From NCBI RefSeq assembly GCF_032854445.1, contig NC_088306.1, positions 19,499,764 to 19,563,763 on the forward strand: a stretch of 64,000 nucleotides of DNA, read 5' to 3'. The notes below the pieces were generated by a model. It was not told the origin of the DNA, made no database searches, and worked only from the letters and a program-made list of their open reading frames with translations. Positions 44,390-57,151 of this stretch are shown here, one piece after another (the first letter of the stretch is position 1; every line of letters begins with the position of its first letter). Origin of the DNA: Liolophura sinensis. Lineage: Eukaryota; Mollusca; Polyplacophora; Chitonida; Chitonidae. Both the position numbers and the translations under genes were made by a program.

Positions 44390-46655
44390 AATGTTTGGTA
44401 ATGCAGGTGCTTTCTGAAATATACTGTTGTAATGTGACAACATTGTTGTTATTTGGAGTTGATTCCATGGTTTAATCTGAGAATGTAACACTAACAGATT
44501 CTAGCAGAGTTAGGGAACAATATTATTTCTGATTATAATGGGAGGTATTCGTGTTTGGTCTATAATTTGAGCCAGTCAGTTACATGTACCAGATGTATTG
44601 GCCGAGTTGTATGAATCAATAGCCCTCTTAATCTAAGGGCTAAATTGGCTGTTCCATCAAACACGCACACCCTTTCATGCAGCACAGTAATAAAAATGGG
44701 CAAGACGGGGGAAAATAGTCATACTCCTTACAGTGTGTATGTGCCACTCTTTACATTCGCTTTAGATCACTGCCACCACTTGGCAAGCTTAACCTTTGGA
44801 GCTTGTGTGAACAAAGGTTGAGAATGAGTTTTAGTGTTTTCTGACAACACTTACTGCCTCATCGCCATGGCCTTAGTGATGTAGTGGTGGCAGTTATGTA
44901 AAGCAAACATAAAGAGTGGTGCATGAGATTTAAGGAGCATGAGAAATTTGAGGATGAAAACAGGAGTAATTAAGATATTAGTTTTCCTGTGTTAATTACC
45001 ATGCAGTGGAAAGAATCTAGCCAGCCTATAACTTGGAATCTGATGATTTATTTTTTTGGCTGTCAGCTGATGAAATTTAGAATTCTGATTATTGCCCACA
45101 ATGTTAACTTAACCCTGTTTACCCCATGTGCAGACTCAGCAGAGGGAGGGTAAGGGAACAGCTGGAACTATGTCTTAAATAAAACTTGGATGACTGAGAC
45201 TCTAATCTGGTTTATTACTGTTGTTTCACTACTTACGTCAGTGGTTCAAAACATGTAATAGTCTGAAGAATTTTTTTTTTTGCTGACTCCAGACTGTTCT
45301 ACATGTTACATCAAGTCCCAAGTAATGATAATAGTGTCAGCAAATTAATGTATACAGGACAGCTTTCAAGTTCAGTTTTATAACACTCTGAAACATATTT
45401 CTGTTTCTCTGAGAATCAGTTGAAGGAAACAGGTGATACTTTGATCTTTACAACTGTCTGTCATATTTGTTAATTTTAAAGGAATATAAGATTTGTTCTC
45501 CATGAAGGCTAATTAAGTATTAAAATGTGGTGTTGGTGTTAAAATAAGACATAGTTATGGTATGGCTTCCTAGTCTACAGGCAGACAGCACCAGGACAAA
45601 CTTGGAATCACAGGTTGTTGAAGTTTCAACAAAACTTGTGAACAATAATGTTGACTTGTTTTGTGTTGAAATGAAACATTGTTTCAACATAAGTGCTGTA
45701 ACACTGGACGTGAATGACAGGACAAGTGACATTTTATCAACTGAGACTTGAGCGAAAACAAAGAATGTACACCTGGATACTGCAATTATTACAACTCTGG
45801 CAGTTTTGTTCAATTCATCTGTACTTTCCTCTGCGTGGCTTTGTGAATTTCGCTGGTATCGCTCGGTACGAAAATGTACATACAAAGTGTTCATCTATGA
45901 GAACATGTCTCGGCGGAACAGACTCGTATGTACTAGACTGGTACCTTGCTGAGTGTGTACTCCAGTTAGTCCATTCATGTATATTCATATATATATATAT
46001 ATCTATATATACAAGGAGGTATGGCCAGCAAGGCTGTGAAATAAGCCACTTTATCAGAGACGAGTTACTATGTTAATCAGACCGCTGGGTCGGTCCTTAC
46101 GTGATATAACGGGTCATTATACCTTCTCCGGAAGTGGAAATCTAAGATAATTATGCTCTGGGTTTCAGAACTGATGATGAATATGAGTTACGTCCCCTGA
46201 TACAAAAAAAAAAAAAAAAAAATGACGTTGGCGTGTCTTCGGTGTGTTTAAAATTGGTCCGGAACGAAGTTATTATCTCAGTCTCCAATGAGAATGGGAA
46301 AAAAAAGTCCATTGTTAACTTATAGTGTGTTATGTAGAGAATGTTGTATATTGTACCTTGCTCATGCTTGGTATATCCTACCCGATCATTTTTTTTATCA
46401 TTGTCCATGAGATAGAGAAAGCAAAAAAAAGAAGAAAATTAACGTATTATGATCATTGTGTAAATACTATAGGTGAACAATAAGAAATTGTTGTTCAATA
46501 TTAATGTACGGTTTAATATAAAGATAATAAACTGTTGGAAATGTAAGGATGAATTGGATTCATTTATGTACACTGTCAAGGGTATAGTTCAGAGTGTGTA
46601 TAACTGTTGATTAACCTCATTTGGTTGATTGGTGTTTATTCCTGTATTTAAGGGT
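44390..46655. other. No gene recognised
   Basis: The region holds a short (AT)n near 45989-46010, a poly(A) run near 46203-46222 and an AATAAA near 46527. Open frames at 45520-46076 occur on both strands and resemble chance frames in a less AT-rich stretch. Confidence 0.4.
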
Positions 46656-46664
46656 ACATGTATT

Positions 46665-46850
46665 TGTCTATTTGATTGGCGTTTCACACCGTGCTCCAAG
46701 AATATTTCATTTATACGACAGCGGCTAGCGTCGTGGTGAGAGGAAACTGGGCAGAGCTTCCCTCGGCTGGAGATGAAGGCAGCATGTGCTGGACTTGAAC
46801 TCACAGGGACTGCATTAGTGAGAGGCTCCTTGGTAATTGTGCTGCGTTGG
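46665..46850 (-). mobile_element. SINE family A copy, minus
   Basis: On plus it reads as the reverse complement: TTTGATTGGCGTTTCACACC, AAGAATATTTCATTTATACG, GAGGAAACTGGGCAGAGC, GCATGTGCTGGACTTGAACT and TAGTGAGAGGCTCCTTGG. The head is partly retained. Confidence 0.88.
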
Positions 46851-46889
46851 CACCCTACCCAGGAAGGCCACGACCACCCTTATTGCATT

Positions 46890-47235
46890 ACTTGACCTCC
46901 AGACTGAACATCCTAATGGGGAACATTTCCTGGATGCCCACGTAATCGCATGTCTGTGGAAGTTGTCCCTTATTCATGTACTGGTATTGCAAGAGGATGA
47001 CAAATTCCACTCGGAACCAAGTTATTTCCTGACTCAACATCCTAGCAGGGAACATTTCCTGGAAGCAAACTTCTGTGGAAACAATCCCTTTTAATATTCA
47101 TATATTGCAAGAGGACAACGAGAAATTCCACTTGGAACTAAGTTTATTCCTGACTCAACATCCTAACAGGAAACATTTCCTGGCCGCAAATGTAATCGCA
47201 GATCTGTGGAAACTTTGCCTTATTCTACAACTAAT
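46890..47235. repeat. Tandem array, ~125-bp unit (~2.7 copies)
   Basis: CTGAACATCCTAATGGGGAA, CTCAACATCCTAGCAGGGAA and CTCAACATCCTAACAGGAAA begin successive units near 46904, 47033 and 47154. Each goes on with CATTTCCTGG, CTGTGGAA and GCAAGAGGA, and then AAATTCCACT. Units are open on plus for stretches of 85-90 codons but in different frames, so a gene is unlikely. Confidence 0.85.
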
Positions 47236-47339
47236 TTCACATGTACATGTAACTGCTTCTCCAGCCGAAAAATCCCATCCTTCATGCGTCCTCTGTACAT
47301 GCTGGACAAGAATTGTCAAGAAAACTGAAGATGATCCAA

Positions 47340-47372
47340 GTTAAGGGGAGTTTAAAAACAACCTTTATTGCA
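47340..47372 (-). terminator. Candidate distal polyadenylation site for the tetraspanin
   Basis: On minus, GTGCAATAAAGGTTGTTTTT contains a canonical AATAAA (plus 47364-47369) in the GCAATAAAG context typical of 3' ends. If used, it would give a 3' UTR of about 7.4 kb from the stop at 54811. This is inference; nearer signals may be preferred. Confidence 0.3.
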
Positions 47373-47837
47373 CACCAGTGGTAAGCGGGCAACAACATCT
47401 GCCCACGAAACAGTAAGGGACCAACATCAATATACCGTATCGAGAGAAAAACTGTGGGATATCACATACATGTATATAGTAGGATTTAAGAGATCCATCT
47501 AAGTATACTCCTGACGATGAAGAAAGACTTTATCACATCTAAACTGATTATAAGGATTAAGAAAACTGATATATTATGAAAGTCGTCCATCTATGTTCAA
47601 TTGTGTTTTTCACATTAGAATATAAAGGCGTGAACATTACAACAAAGCTTCAATAAACAGTCAACTAGTGACAGTGTCATCATTTCTTTAGGCTCTACAA
47701 CTACAGGGTCCTGTTTTAGTTGTTCCAGAAGCCCGCGCAAAAAGCATTAAGATATTGTACCTATATTTATCAATAAATCGGACTCGAAGTCTGAACTTTT
47801 TATAACCACTGCAGCAGCATCACAAGTCTGTGTTTAT

Positions 47838-47955
47838 GAATTTATTTATTTGATTGGTATTTTACACCGTACTCAAGAATATTTCTTGCGGTCAACATTA
47901 TGGTGAGAGGAAACCACCACCATCCGCATATTACTGTCAGATCTTCGTACAGTCG
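47838..47955 (-). mobile_element. SINE family A 3' fragment, minus
   Basis: ATTTATTTATTTGATTGGTA, TTACACCGTACTCAAGAATA and CATTATGGTGAGAGGAAACC, then CACCATCCGCA. An internal deletion removes the CTGGGCAGAGCCC part. Confidence 0.82.
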
Positions 47956-47959
47956 GAGA

Positions 47960-48980
47960 GGATAGGAATTTACAAGAAAATGCATTAATAGGTGGTTTGT
48001 ATACGGTCCATATTATACCTGAAGGTTTCTTCAGATGAAAGCCATTTCCTCCCTCACATGTATACATATACATTCAGCTTTGACAATGTTATTGATCAAC
48101 ATTATTGGTCATCAGGCCAGGACAATGACACCAGAGTTTGGAGGTAATCTTATTTAGCTTCTTAAATCTCAGATATACAGTAATCAGAATAAAGATCTTA
48201 CTGTAGTTGCCACCTAGACAGCAGAAGGGTAATATAGACACGCAGGGAGATGAATGATTCTGGTTAGCCCAAGGTCACATTGGCAAAACTTCAGTCATTT
48301 CTTGGCAAGCATAGCTTTACATTGCCCATATTGCACGGTTTAATACCAACATTCCTGCCACATCAAGACCTGCTTTCCATGAACGTATCCTGAATTTGCC
48401 CCTCTATTAGGTGACCTGGCTGTAAATTTGGGGCCCAAGTGCCGGTAAGGCCATCTTCAATACACACATTAATTTTTGATGGTTGGAGTTACTTCCCTTA
48501 CATCATGCCGTTATCACCTCTGTGTCAGCCATTTAGGCAATGAAGACTACATACTCCGTCAACAAAACACAGCAAAATTTGATTTCATCAGCGAAGTTTA
48601 CCTTACGACTCACAAATTTACAACCAATCACAGCTTTCTAATAAAAAAGACAAACTTGAACAATGTTCGATTACCACCCGCTTGCTTATAGTAAACAACA
48701 GCTCACCAGCTGCATTCAAATACACAGAATCAGAATTCAGTTTTTGACCAAGCTATTATCCCTGCAGTACAGGCATAAGCTGATTATGTTCACACAACAT
48801 TTGTAAGTTAACTTATCACAAGAATGCATTATGCTTTAGCAGTTACGATTACAACACTGGAAATATTTAGGAATATTTCCACAGGCTAAACACGAGCTGA
48901 CACAAAAATGTAATTATGCTAAAGATAATAAGATAAAACCTGAAGCTATAATGGCATTGTGGAATGCAGAAATAGGAATT
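47960..48980. other. No gene recognised
   Basis: AT-rich DNA; nothing matched. Confidence 0.4.
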
Positions 48981-48984
48981 TCTA

Positions 48985-49335
48985 CAGACAGTAACAACAG
49001 TAACTGACAGTATCAATAGGGATGAGCAGTAACAATAGGAATTTATGGCAGTAGCAACTGAGGAACTGACAGTAACAACAGGAATTTATGGTAGTAACAA
49101 CTGAGGAACTGACAGTATCCATAGGGAGGAGCAGTAACAATAGGAATTTATGACAGTAGCAACTGATGAACTGACAGTAACAATAGGAATTTATGACAGT
49201 AGCAACTGAGGAACTGACAGTAACAATAGGAATTTATGGTAGTAACAACTGAGGAACTGACAGTATCCATAGGGATGACCAGTAACATTAGGAATTTATG
49301 ACAGTAGCAACTGAAGAACTGACAGTAACAGCATA
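48985..49335. repeat. Tandem array, ~42-bp unit (~8 copies)
   Basis: The unit is GACAGTAACAATAGGAATTT plus ATGACAGTAGCAACTGAGGAACT. Variants with GACAGTATCCATAGGGATGA occur at every second or third unit, giving a higher-order pattern. Confidence 0.9.
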
Positions 49336-49739
49336 AAACAGAACACCAAGATAAATGAATTCGGAGCACTGCTTCAAAAATATAAACGTAAAATTTCATG
49401 ATGATATACTATGGGACTAAAATATACAAAATCTTCAGAAAATGTAATAACAAACAGAATTTTCAAAAAACCTTTGGGGACAAAATTGCACGGACATATT
49501 CTTGTTATATAATACTATGAGAAAGGAACATGTAAATAAAACCTAAGCTACTGTTTGTTCCACGGTGGGCTGTCTCCCCTGAATGGTAACATTTAAAAGT
49601 GTCAAATGAACAGAGAATTTATTGACACACCAAGATTTGAACTCAGACCTGTGAATTCACATTTCATCATTTCACGACTTGGACTATAGGAAACCTGCCA
49701 CTGGCTAGTCTAGGTTCCAACAGAGCTAATGCATTCACA

Positions 49740-49895
49740 GATTTATTTGTTTTATTGGTGTTTCACATCGCACTCAAGAATATTTCACTTCAACAACGGT
49801 GGCCAGCATTACGGTGGCAGGAAACCGGGCAGAGCCCGGCGGAAACCCACAACCATCCGCAGGTTGCTGGTAGACCTTTCCATGTACGGCAGTAT
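49740..49895 (-). mobile_element. SINE family A 3' part, minus
   Basis: TTTATTGGTGTTTCACATCG, CTCAAGAATATTTCACTTCA, CAGCATTACGGTGGCAGGAA, ACCGGGCAGAGCCCGGCGGA and CCATCCGCAGGTTGCTGG. One of the better-preserved bodies; the head is missing. Confidence 0.9.
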
Positions 49896-49974
49896 CTGTT
49901 TGACTGACTGGTCTGTAACTATATGTGCAAGGTCCACATTCAACTCTAAACTTTCAGTACTTACCAAAACTAAA

Positions 49975-50675
49975 AACTTCAGTATATTTACCTGATCGAT
50001 AGGCCTGCCACTGGGTACACATTCAACTGTGAAACCTTCAGTATATTTTACGTCTTACCTCATTAGACATACCTGATCGATAGGCCTGCCACTGGGTACA
50101 CATTCAACTGTAAAACCTTCAGTATATTTCATGTCTTACCTCATTAGACATACCTGATCGACAGGCCTGCCACTGGGTACACATTCAACTGTAAAACTTT
50201 CAGTATATTTTATGTCTCACTTCAACCTAACTTGACATCAATGACTGATTAGTTTCATGAATGGTACGCATTTAACACTACATGTAAAACCTTCAGTATA
50301 TTTTATGTCTTACTTTAACCTAACTTGACATAATTGACTGATTAGCTTAATGAATGGTACGCATTTAACACTACATGTAAAACCTTCAGTATATTTTACG
50401 TCTCACTTTAACCTAACTTGACATCACTGACTGATTAGCTTAATGAATGGTACACATTTAACACTACATGTAAAACCTTCAGTATATTTTACGTCTCACT
50501 TTAACCTAACTTGACATCACTGACTGATTAGCTTCATGAATGGTACACATTTAACACTACATGTAAAACCTTCAGTATATTTTACGTCTTACTTTAACCT
50601 AACTTGACATCACTGACTGATTAGCTTCATGAATGGTACACATTTAACACTACATGTAAAACCTTCAGTACACTG
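49975..50675. repeat. Composite tandem array: 81-bp units (3) switching to ~93-bp units (5)
   Basis: Both unit types share GTAAAACCTTCAGTATATTT and TACACATTCAACT / TACACATTTAACACT. The left type has GATCGATAGGCCTGCCACTG and CTCATTAGACATACC; the right type has AACCTAACTTGACATCACTG and GATTAGCTTCATGAATGG. ATTCAACT recurs at about 50021, 50102 and 50183, and ATTTAACA at about 50270, 50363 and 50456. Confidence 0.9.
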
Positions 50676-50679
50676 TTTA

Positions 50680-53340
50680 TAATCCATATCAGTATATTAT
50701 CATGTTTTACTTAGTAACACAACTGGCCGATCAGTTAACGGAGGAAAACATTCAACTTATTCCACACTTTGCCTAGTTTCACACTAATAATTAATTAATC
50801 AGTTAATTAGTACCGGCTCTTCACCTAGGCCTCGGAAATGTTTTGTCTTTTTTAACCCATTCCTTATAAAATCCATTACATTTATAATGAGGCACAACTG
50901 AGCAATTCACACACACATACCTTAATGACGTTTAATGTGATTATCAACACCTTCTTTCTATGACAACCTTGCATGCGCAACAAATGTGCGTAAGCAACAT
51001 ATTACAACAGTTGAGCAAAGACAAAGGCACATTTATCGGCAAAAGGGATATAATGGTCACAAAGATTTGCATACGTCACAAAAGCTGTATCACAATACCA
51101 TGAAAGAAATGCACATTATCCATGTTATATAAAACTGGAGTCAAAATCTTCGTCCTTATGTTACAGGACACAGACAAAATGGGTCGTACCAAAACGGGGT
51201 GTTTTAAAAAAAAAAAAAAGTGCCTGGCTCCTGATTACATGTATGGAATCACAACAGATGTTCAATTTAAGAGTTTTTGTTGTGGCCACAATATATATAT
51301 TACAATGTAAAATATGTCAGTTAAACCTCTCATCTTCTGTCTCTCTGGAGTAAATGTAAGATGGTCCCTCTGGTGACCATTGAAAGACATGGTGGCAATG
51401 GAGCAAACTGCTTGAGGACAGAGTAATGATTTCTTAAAGGCTTTAGAAGCAGGAGGCCAAGGTATAAAATAAAATACATGTGCAACATAAATTTTTTCCA
51501 GTTTTCACAGGCAAATTCAAGGAAAGAAAAAAACTGAATCAGATATGGTGTTCCGAGCTGATTATAAGGTAACCATAAATACATGTAAGTATAAATGTTT
51601 GTTTGCACAAATTTTATGGTGGTCAAAAAAGAAAGTGCCTATCAGCTAAAAATTACAAAAATAAAGGCTGTGACAAAAAATATGTTTGATTGCTAAAATT
51701 ACAACTGATTAAGGAAGATCATTTCAGCAGTATTCAAATGTTCTTAGATTCTACCTGTTTTAGCAACATGGACAATTGTGTGAGCAAAAACTGCATTATT
51801 ATTATTATTATTATCAGAAGTATTGCCAACCTTAAGAATTAAAAACTCCAAATGGATTGATTTTTCTGACCCAGAGAAAATGTCCTCTTCTTCAAATGTA
51901 AGTTTCTGGCAGATTAAAATATTTACCCTGTGGGTCACACTAAGGTTTGAACTTGGATTTCTGCATCCCAATGTCAGCACACCAAGTGCTTCCCAGCTCG
52001 TGCTAACGCACAAGCCAAGGGATATGATCTTGTGGACATAACAAATAAACACAGCCAATTGAGCAGCCCCTTTATTCTGCTTTCATGGAACTCTTGGAAC
52101 TGTAGAATCCAAGAGTTTAAACCCAATTTAGTCAGCTGGAAAAATTGTTAGGAAATATGTCAGACTATTTTCCTGGACAGTGATTGTTGGTCTTAAGCCT
52201 GATACTTCATTTTAGTGTTTTCTTTGTCATTAAACTTTTTGGAGCTCCATGTCCATTTTCAGCCAACCGGGGACATCGGTTTCCCATCAAGCTATTACAA
52301 TGTTGACCTATAAATACTGGTATTACATCCACACACACGACCTGTATTTCTGCAATAGTGAGTGACTTAACAATTATCACTGCAGTAAGGTGTTCTGTAA
52401 ATTCTAACAGCTTCTGAAGTACATGTAGTCAAACGTCAGCAAATTCTGATGAACTCAAAAAAAAAGGTAAATTTTCTAAAAGCTTTGAATAGTAAACAAA
52501 ATGCCTTAGTTGAAATACATGTAACTGTAACCACTGATTTTGCCAATAAGTACTGGTTTACAGAGTAAAAAAAAACCCCCAAAAAACCAACAAACAAAAA
52601 ATATGCATATAATAAAAGGGGTTAACAAAAAGGGATCTTTAATAAACTGTGACCTTCTGGGACTTCATGCAATACTGCACAATGTCAGCCAAGCACGTAT
52701 AATACTGCCTGCTCAAAAAATAAACAAAACATAAGTTTAAAAGAGAAAAAAAAAACCTCAACAGAGACATATGAACATCTGAAAGGCTTCACAAATACAT
52801 ACTGGCTGATGTGGAAGAGCAGAATACTGTGACATCAGGTCCAACATTAGAAGGTCTAATGCAGTATGCAAAGCCATATGGCATATACATTGTACAGTGT
52901 TCTGACTACATCTTAAGGTACATATGTATGCATTTCAGAGGGTGTTAATGCCTAACAGTTTAAAGCTTCCTTTAGCATCATTCCCTGAAAAGCAGTCAAG
53001 CTATATTCCACCAAGGCATAACTGATTACATGCATGCATACATAGACTGCACAGGAGGAGCAGTGAGCCGGAACAACCATAAAACTTGAGTCAGAAAACC
53101 CATATCACATGAGTCAAAAGGCCATATACCATCTGAAGCCACAGTTCAGTTATCTAACAAAGAAGAGAATATCCTTGCAGTCAAATATGTCGGGTGTAAG
53201 GATTCGCTAAGAGCACGCTGTACGGCAGTGGCAAGACGGCAGGGATGTAAAATCAATTTATACTGACTCACTGTTAAAAGCCGCAGAACACCCAAGTCAG
53301 TTGCACATATAGCATAGTACTGTAAGTTATGGCGACAGAA
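50680..53340. other. No gene recognised; possible tetraspanin 3' UTR or intergenic DNA
   Basis: The plus strand here reads A- and C-rich, opposite to the first 33 kb, as expected if it is transcribed on minus. An (ATT)n/(TTA)n tract lies at 51796-51812. No exon or mobile element was matched. Confidence 0.35.
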
Positions 53341-53344
53341 CCTA

Positions 53345-53470
53345 CATATATACGTAGGATATAAGATATAACACTGCCCAGACTGCAGGATGGCCATGTC
53401 ACGTTAGCTGGCATATAAGATATACCACTGCCCAGACTGCAGGATGGCCGTGTCACGTTAGCTGGCATCC
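53345..53470. repeat. Direct duplication, ~61-bp unit (2 copies)
   Basis: ATATAAGATATAACACTGCC, CAGACTGCAGGATGGCC and GTGTCACGTTAGCTGGC occur twice in succession, at about 53348 and 53411. Confidence 0.9.
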
Positions 53471-53559
53471 AGTCATGAACTAAGCTCCACAGCAACATCC
53501 TATGCACAGGTTCCTACTCAGGAGCTGATCTTTTTGTGCACAGCATTCAAATCCTAAAG

Positions 53560-53810
53560 TCCACAGGATCCATTCCTGAAGTGCACAGGTGCCACTCCTA
53601 GTGCACAGGATCTAAACTTGAAGCGCAGCTAGAGGATCCGAACACACAGGATTGGCAGAGAAATCTATCAGGATCCAATCCTAAAGTGCACAGGATCTAA
53701 TCTTGAAGCACAGCTAGAGGATCCAAACACACACACATGTAAACACACAGGATTGGCAAAGAAAACACTCGCGATCCAATCCTAAAGTACACAGGATCTA
53801 AAAACACAGC
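53560..53810. repeat. Irregular tandem repeats (GATCCAATCCTAAAGTGCAC family)
   Basis: AAAGTGCACAGGATCTAAT, GAAGCGCAGCTAGAGGATCC and AACACACAGGATTGGCA recur two to three times each in a scrambled order. The array is degraded. Confidence 0.7.
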
Positions 53811-54550
53811 ACATCAGAAAACAGTGAGAAAGGCCATAGACAGTGAGTCATAAATATTATACACAAGAATGAGTCCAAAAAGACAAGCGTAAATACATTT
53901 AGCGAGTCCGAAAGCATCACGGCATATACATATAGCGAGTCAAAAGGCCACCATAATACATAGAAGTCAGAAACCCTTTTACCTGTGCTTCACTGAACAC
54001 AACTTTGACAGATTTTTGTTATATTTAATTACAAATATAAGAGAGCAATAGTAGGCTGGAATGCATACATACATGTAAATAAATAAGCTGTACTCATTTA
54101 CAGCTAATAATCAGGTAAAGTCAATCTGATTATTCAAATCTAACAGTTTTCGTATCTCTTCTTAACAAAGCTTCAAAGGTGCTTAATACCAATTAAGTAT
54201 TTTTTTTTCCTTCGTCTCGATTACTTCTTGATTACTGCCAATAAACATATCTTCAAAAATAAATATTCAAAAGACCATGACTGCTGTTTTTGATTTTTAA
54301 GTGAAATAAATTTAAGACAAACAAACCACATGGCTCAATTTTTTTGGTAAAGTACGCATCAAAATGCTTTAGAGAGCACTTAAAAAGTCAGTTTTTTGAT
54401 TATTAAACAAACAGTGGGGCAGTAGCATTATAGACACCTGTAACAGTGATATATGTAGCATTAAATACTGGAAAAATGGGAGAAAAATGGTCCCACACGG
54501 ACATATAAATATACAAGTATAATCAGAAATGTTAGTCTACAATTAAAATA

Positions 54551-54553
54551 ACC

Positions 54554-54587
<34 letters not shown>
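54551..54587. repeat. (AT)n microsatellite
   Basis: About 15 TA dinucleotides with a CATATA end. Confidence 0.95.
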
Positions 54588-54810
54588 TAACAAACATTGA
54601 ATTACTATTTCAGAAACATTAAGTGAGAAATTAAACACAAACATTACTCAGAAAAGTTGCATGCCTTATTAGGTATATTATAGAGTACTTGTCAACTGTT
54701 AATTGTAAGTTTCACCGCCTAACAAGAGGGACTACATTTAATGCCACAAGTGATACATAAAAACACTAAATGTAGCATAATACGATGTAAGGGACCACCT
54801 CTGAATTCCA

Positions 54811-54882
54811 CTAAGCCACCTGCTCATACTTGGACTTGTTGATGCTCTTGGCCAGACAGCACGCAATGATTGCCCCAAAAAC
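54811..54882 (-). CDS. Tetraspanin terminal exon (end of TM4 and C-terminal tail)
   Basis: The acceptor on minus is TTCAACTTGCAG. The exon encodes VFGAIIACCLAKSINKSKYE then QVA and TAG at 54813-54811. The juxtamembrane CC pair is a likely palmitoylation site, as in other tetraspanins. The 72-nt length is a whole number of codons. Confidence 0.93.
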   Translation of the reverse strand, partial: VFGAIIACCLAKSINKSKYEQVA

Positions 54883-56206
54883 CTGCAAGTTGAACAAGCG
54901 TATGATTCACTGGGAAAGTCTGACGGGACAAGTTAACAAAGAATACAAAGACGCTTCAAAAAAAATGTGACATAGAAATAACACTGCATGATATTCTTTT
55001 TCACATAAACGTACCCGGATTCTTTTCAACCTTTTCAACTGCCTCTGCAACTAATACTTGAAACATTCTTAGAGAACTCTGGGGTGTAGAGAACTAATTT
55101 GCACAGCTTCATATTAAAATGAAAAAAACCCCCACTTTATTGGTTGAAAATTTACAGTTGCTACAATGTTTAGCTTTGATGAGAAGGTCTATTCTGTAAG
55201 ACGGGTCAGAAGTCAGAGGTCACGTGACCGCTCTTTCGTGTCTCTTTAAAATAAAATGGCTGCCCAATGTCAAAGATTTGGGGAAGAGGTCACTTTGAGT
55301 CACTTCACAAGCGACCAGTAATGCCTAGTTGTACAACATAACGTGACGAGAGCTCTGCAGAAATACTCAGACTATCTGGAAAGCTGAAAAACATACCAAT
55401 CCAATGGAGACAAGATTGCTGAGAGCGATTCAAAACTTGCATTTTCCTATACAATAAAGTTGGGAGGAAAGTTTTCTTCAACCAAGCCGTTTGTTACTCA
55501 GGAGATCACCTGGTCTCTAGCTTCTGATCCGCCTTTACGAATGGGAGGGTGGCGTTGTTGTTGATATTGTTGTTTTCATTGATGCTGGTGATGGAATCAT
55601 TCTGATTCTTGTTTTGTGGGGTGCATTAGCATCTTCCTATACAATAACGTTGGGAGGACCATTTTCTTCACCCACACTGTTTGTTACTAAGGAGATCACA
55701 TGGTCTCTAGCTTCTGATCCGCCTTTACGAATGGGACGGTGGCGTTGATGTTGGGGACGGAATTCTTCTCATTCTTGTTTTGTGGGGTGCAGTTTTAAAG
55801 TAAGCAGGCAATGCAGCCTTTGACCAAAGGTCAGTTACTTTTTTTTTTTGCTATTTATTTATTTGAGTTGGGAAGAAAGGTCACACTCAAAAATGTTTCA
55901 CTTTTACATGAGGAAACCACCCTCCCTTCAATGTGTACACATAGCTTAAAAACCTGCCATATCACACAAAACTGTGAATCAGTCAGAGCTGGATTTGAAC
56001 CCATAACCTCATTGATCAAGGCCTAGGGAACTTTCAACCGAAGCCATTTGTTCACTCAAGCAAGCTACATTTTACTAAGGTGATCTTCAATGAGATATGA
56101 CTAGATATGAATGATTGAAGCTTTGCATGCACAATAGGTGACTGAATTGCAATAAGCACCTCTTTCTACAATGGACGTTAGATGCCTGAAATATCTGATG
56201 CTTTAC
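54883..56206 (-). other. Tetraspanin intron with ~120-bp direct duplication
   Basis: A segment beginning CTATACAATAAAGTTGGGAG and ending TTACGAATGGGAGGGTGGCG (about 55446-55556) recurs near 55637-55745. A degenerate minus-strand family-A SINE (55845-56030; GAGCTGGATTTGAACCCATA) is also present. Confidence 0.75.
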
Positions 56207-56290
56207 CTGGAAGAAGGAGACTCCCAGAGCTATTCCCCCGATCAAAGCCAAGTTACCGTTCATGAATTCCACCACAAGCGTGTGACAGCC
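56207..56290 (-). CDS. Tetraspanin exon: end of large loop and TM4
   Basis: Acceptor CTGTTGACAG, donor CAG|GTAAAG. It encodes GCHTLVVEFMNGNLALIGG followed by IALGVSFFQ, in phase 0 on both sides. GC is the last conserved cysteine of the large loop. An 84-nt exon with this content is standard for the family. Confidence 0.95.
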
Positions 56291-56814
56291 CTGTCAACAG
56301 AAAAACACGGAATTCTCCCATGAATAGTAATTAATCGATCCTTGGCACTGTCTCCTTGGCACTGCCTCCAACTTTTGGCACTGTCTCCAACTTCAGCCAC
56401 ATGTACATGTACAGTGCTGTATCGGTTATTTGTACTAAAGTCGCTCATCACGAGTTCTGCAAAGTTAGCCCTCAGAGGTGAGTACCTCCATCATGCTTTA
56501 ATTACAGGTATCACTTCCAACGTAATTTTTCATGAAAAAATTTCCTGGAGAGTGCATTTCATTTCACTCATTTCACCTAAAAATTGCTCTTATCATGCTT
56601 ATCGTACCCCGATCGTACCCTGATCATACCCCGGACTTGACTGATGGAAGTCTAATCCAGCTGTCGCTTTATAAATACAGAAGAATTGTCAGCTGCATTT
56701 ACTTCCCACAGGGTGCTACTTTTATCCTGGCTCTGTCCAATTTCCTCCATTTATAAACATCTATGAATTCTTCTTGTGCACTATGTTTTGAGATTGGTTC
56801 AAATGCTGGCTTTT

Positions 56815-56905
56815 GTTTTTTTATTTATTAGATTAACTGCATACTCAAGAATATTTCACTTCTACAACAGCTACCAGCATTATGGTGGGAGGAAACTGGG
56901 CATAT
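56815..56905 (-). mobile_element. SINE family A 3' fragment, minus, in tetraspanin intron
   Basis: TTTATTTATTAGATTAACTG, CATACTCAAGAATATTTCAC, ACCAGCATTATGGTGGGAGG and AAACTGGGCA. Confidence 0.82.
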
Positions 56906-57151
56906 CTTATAGTGCAGCCTCACTGGAATGCCATGCCTATGACACCCACCCAGTTACAATGTACACTGTACTGACACCCTAGTACTTGGCCTCTTCATGC
57001 ACTGAGAACCCAGTGAATGAATAACAAGATTGCAAACTTTCATGCAGTTCTGTAAGAACTGATGTAAGACTGAATTCCTGTCTACCACATTTGATAAGAA
57101 TCATCCTTTAATATGGCAAATCATGGAGTGTAAAGAGAGCTAGATACTCAC

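Noticed and set aside
45520-46076. 124- and 120-codon overlapping frames on opposite strands
   Set aside because: They have no domain, no splice support and mutual overlap; likely chance in a less AT-rich stretch.
46837-47344. Two frames of 85-89 codons with recurrent FLTQHP and HFL motifs
   Set aside because: The motifs recur because the DNA is a ~125-bp tandem repeat; the frame shifts between units and no splice signals support it.
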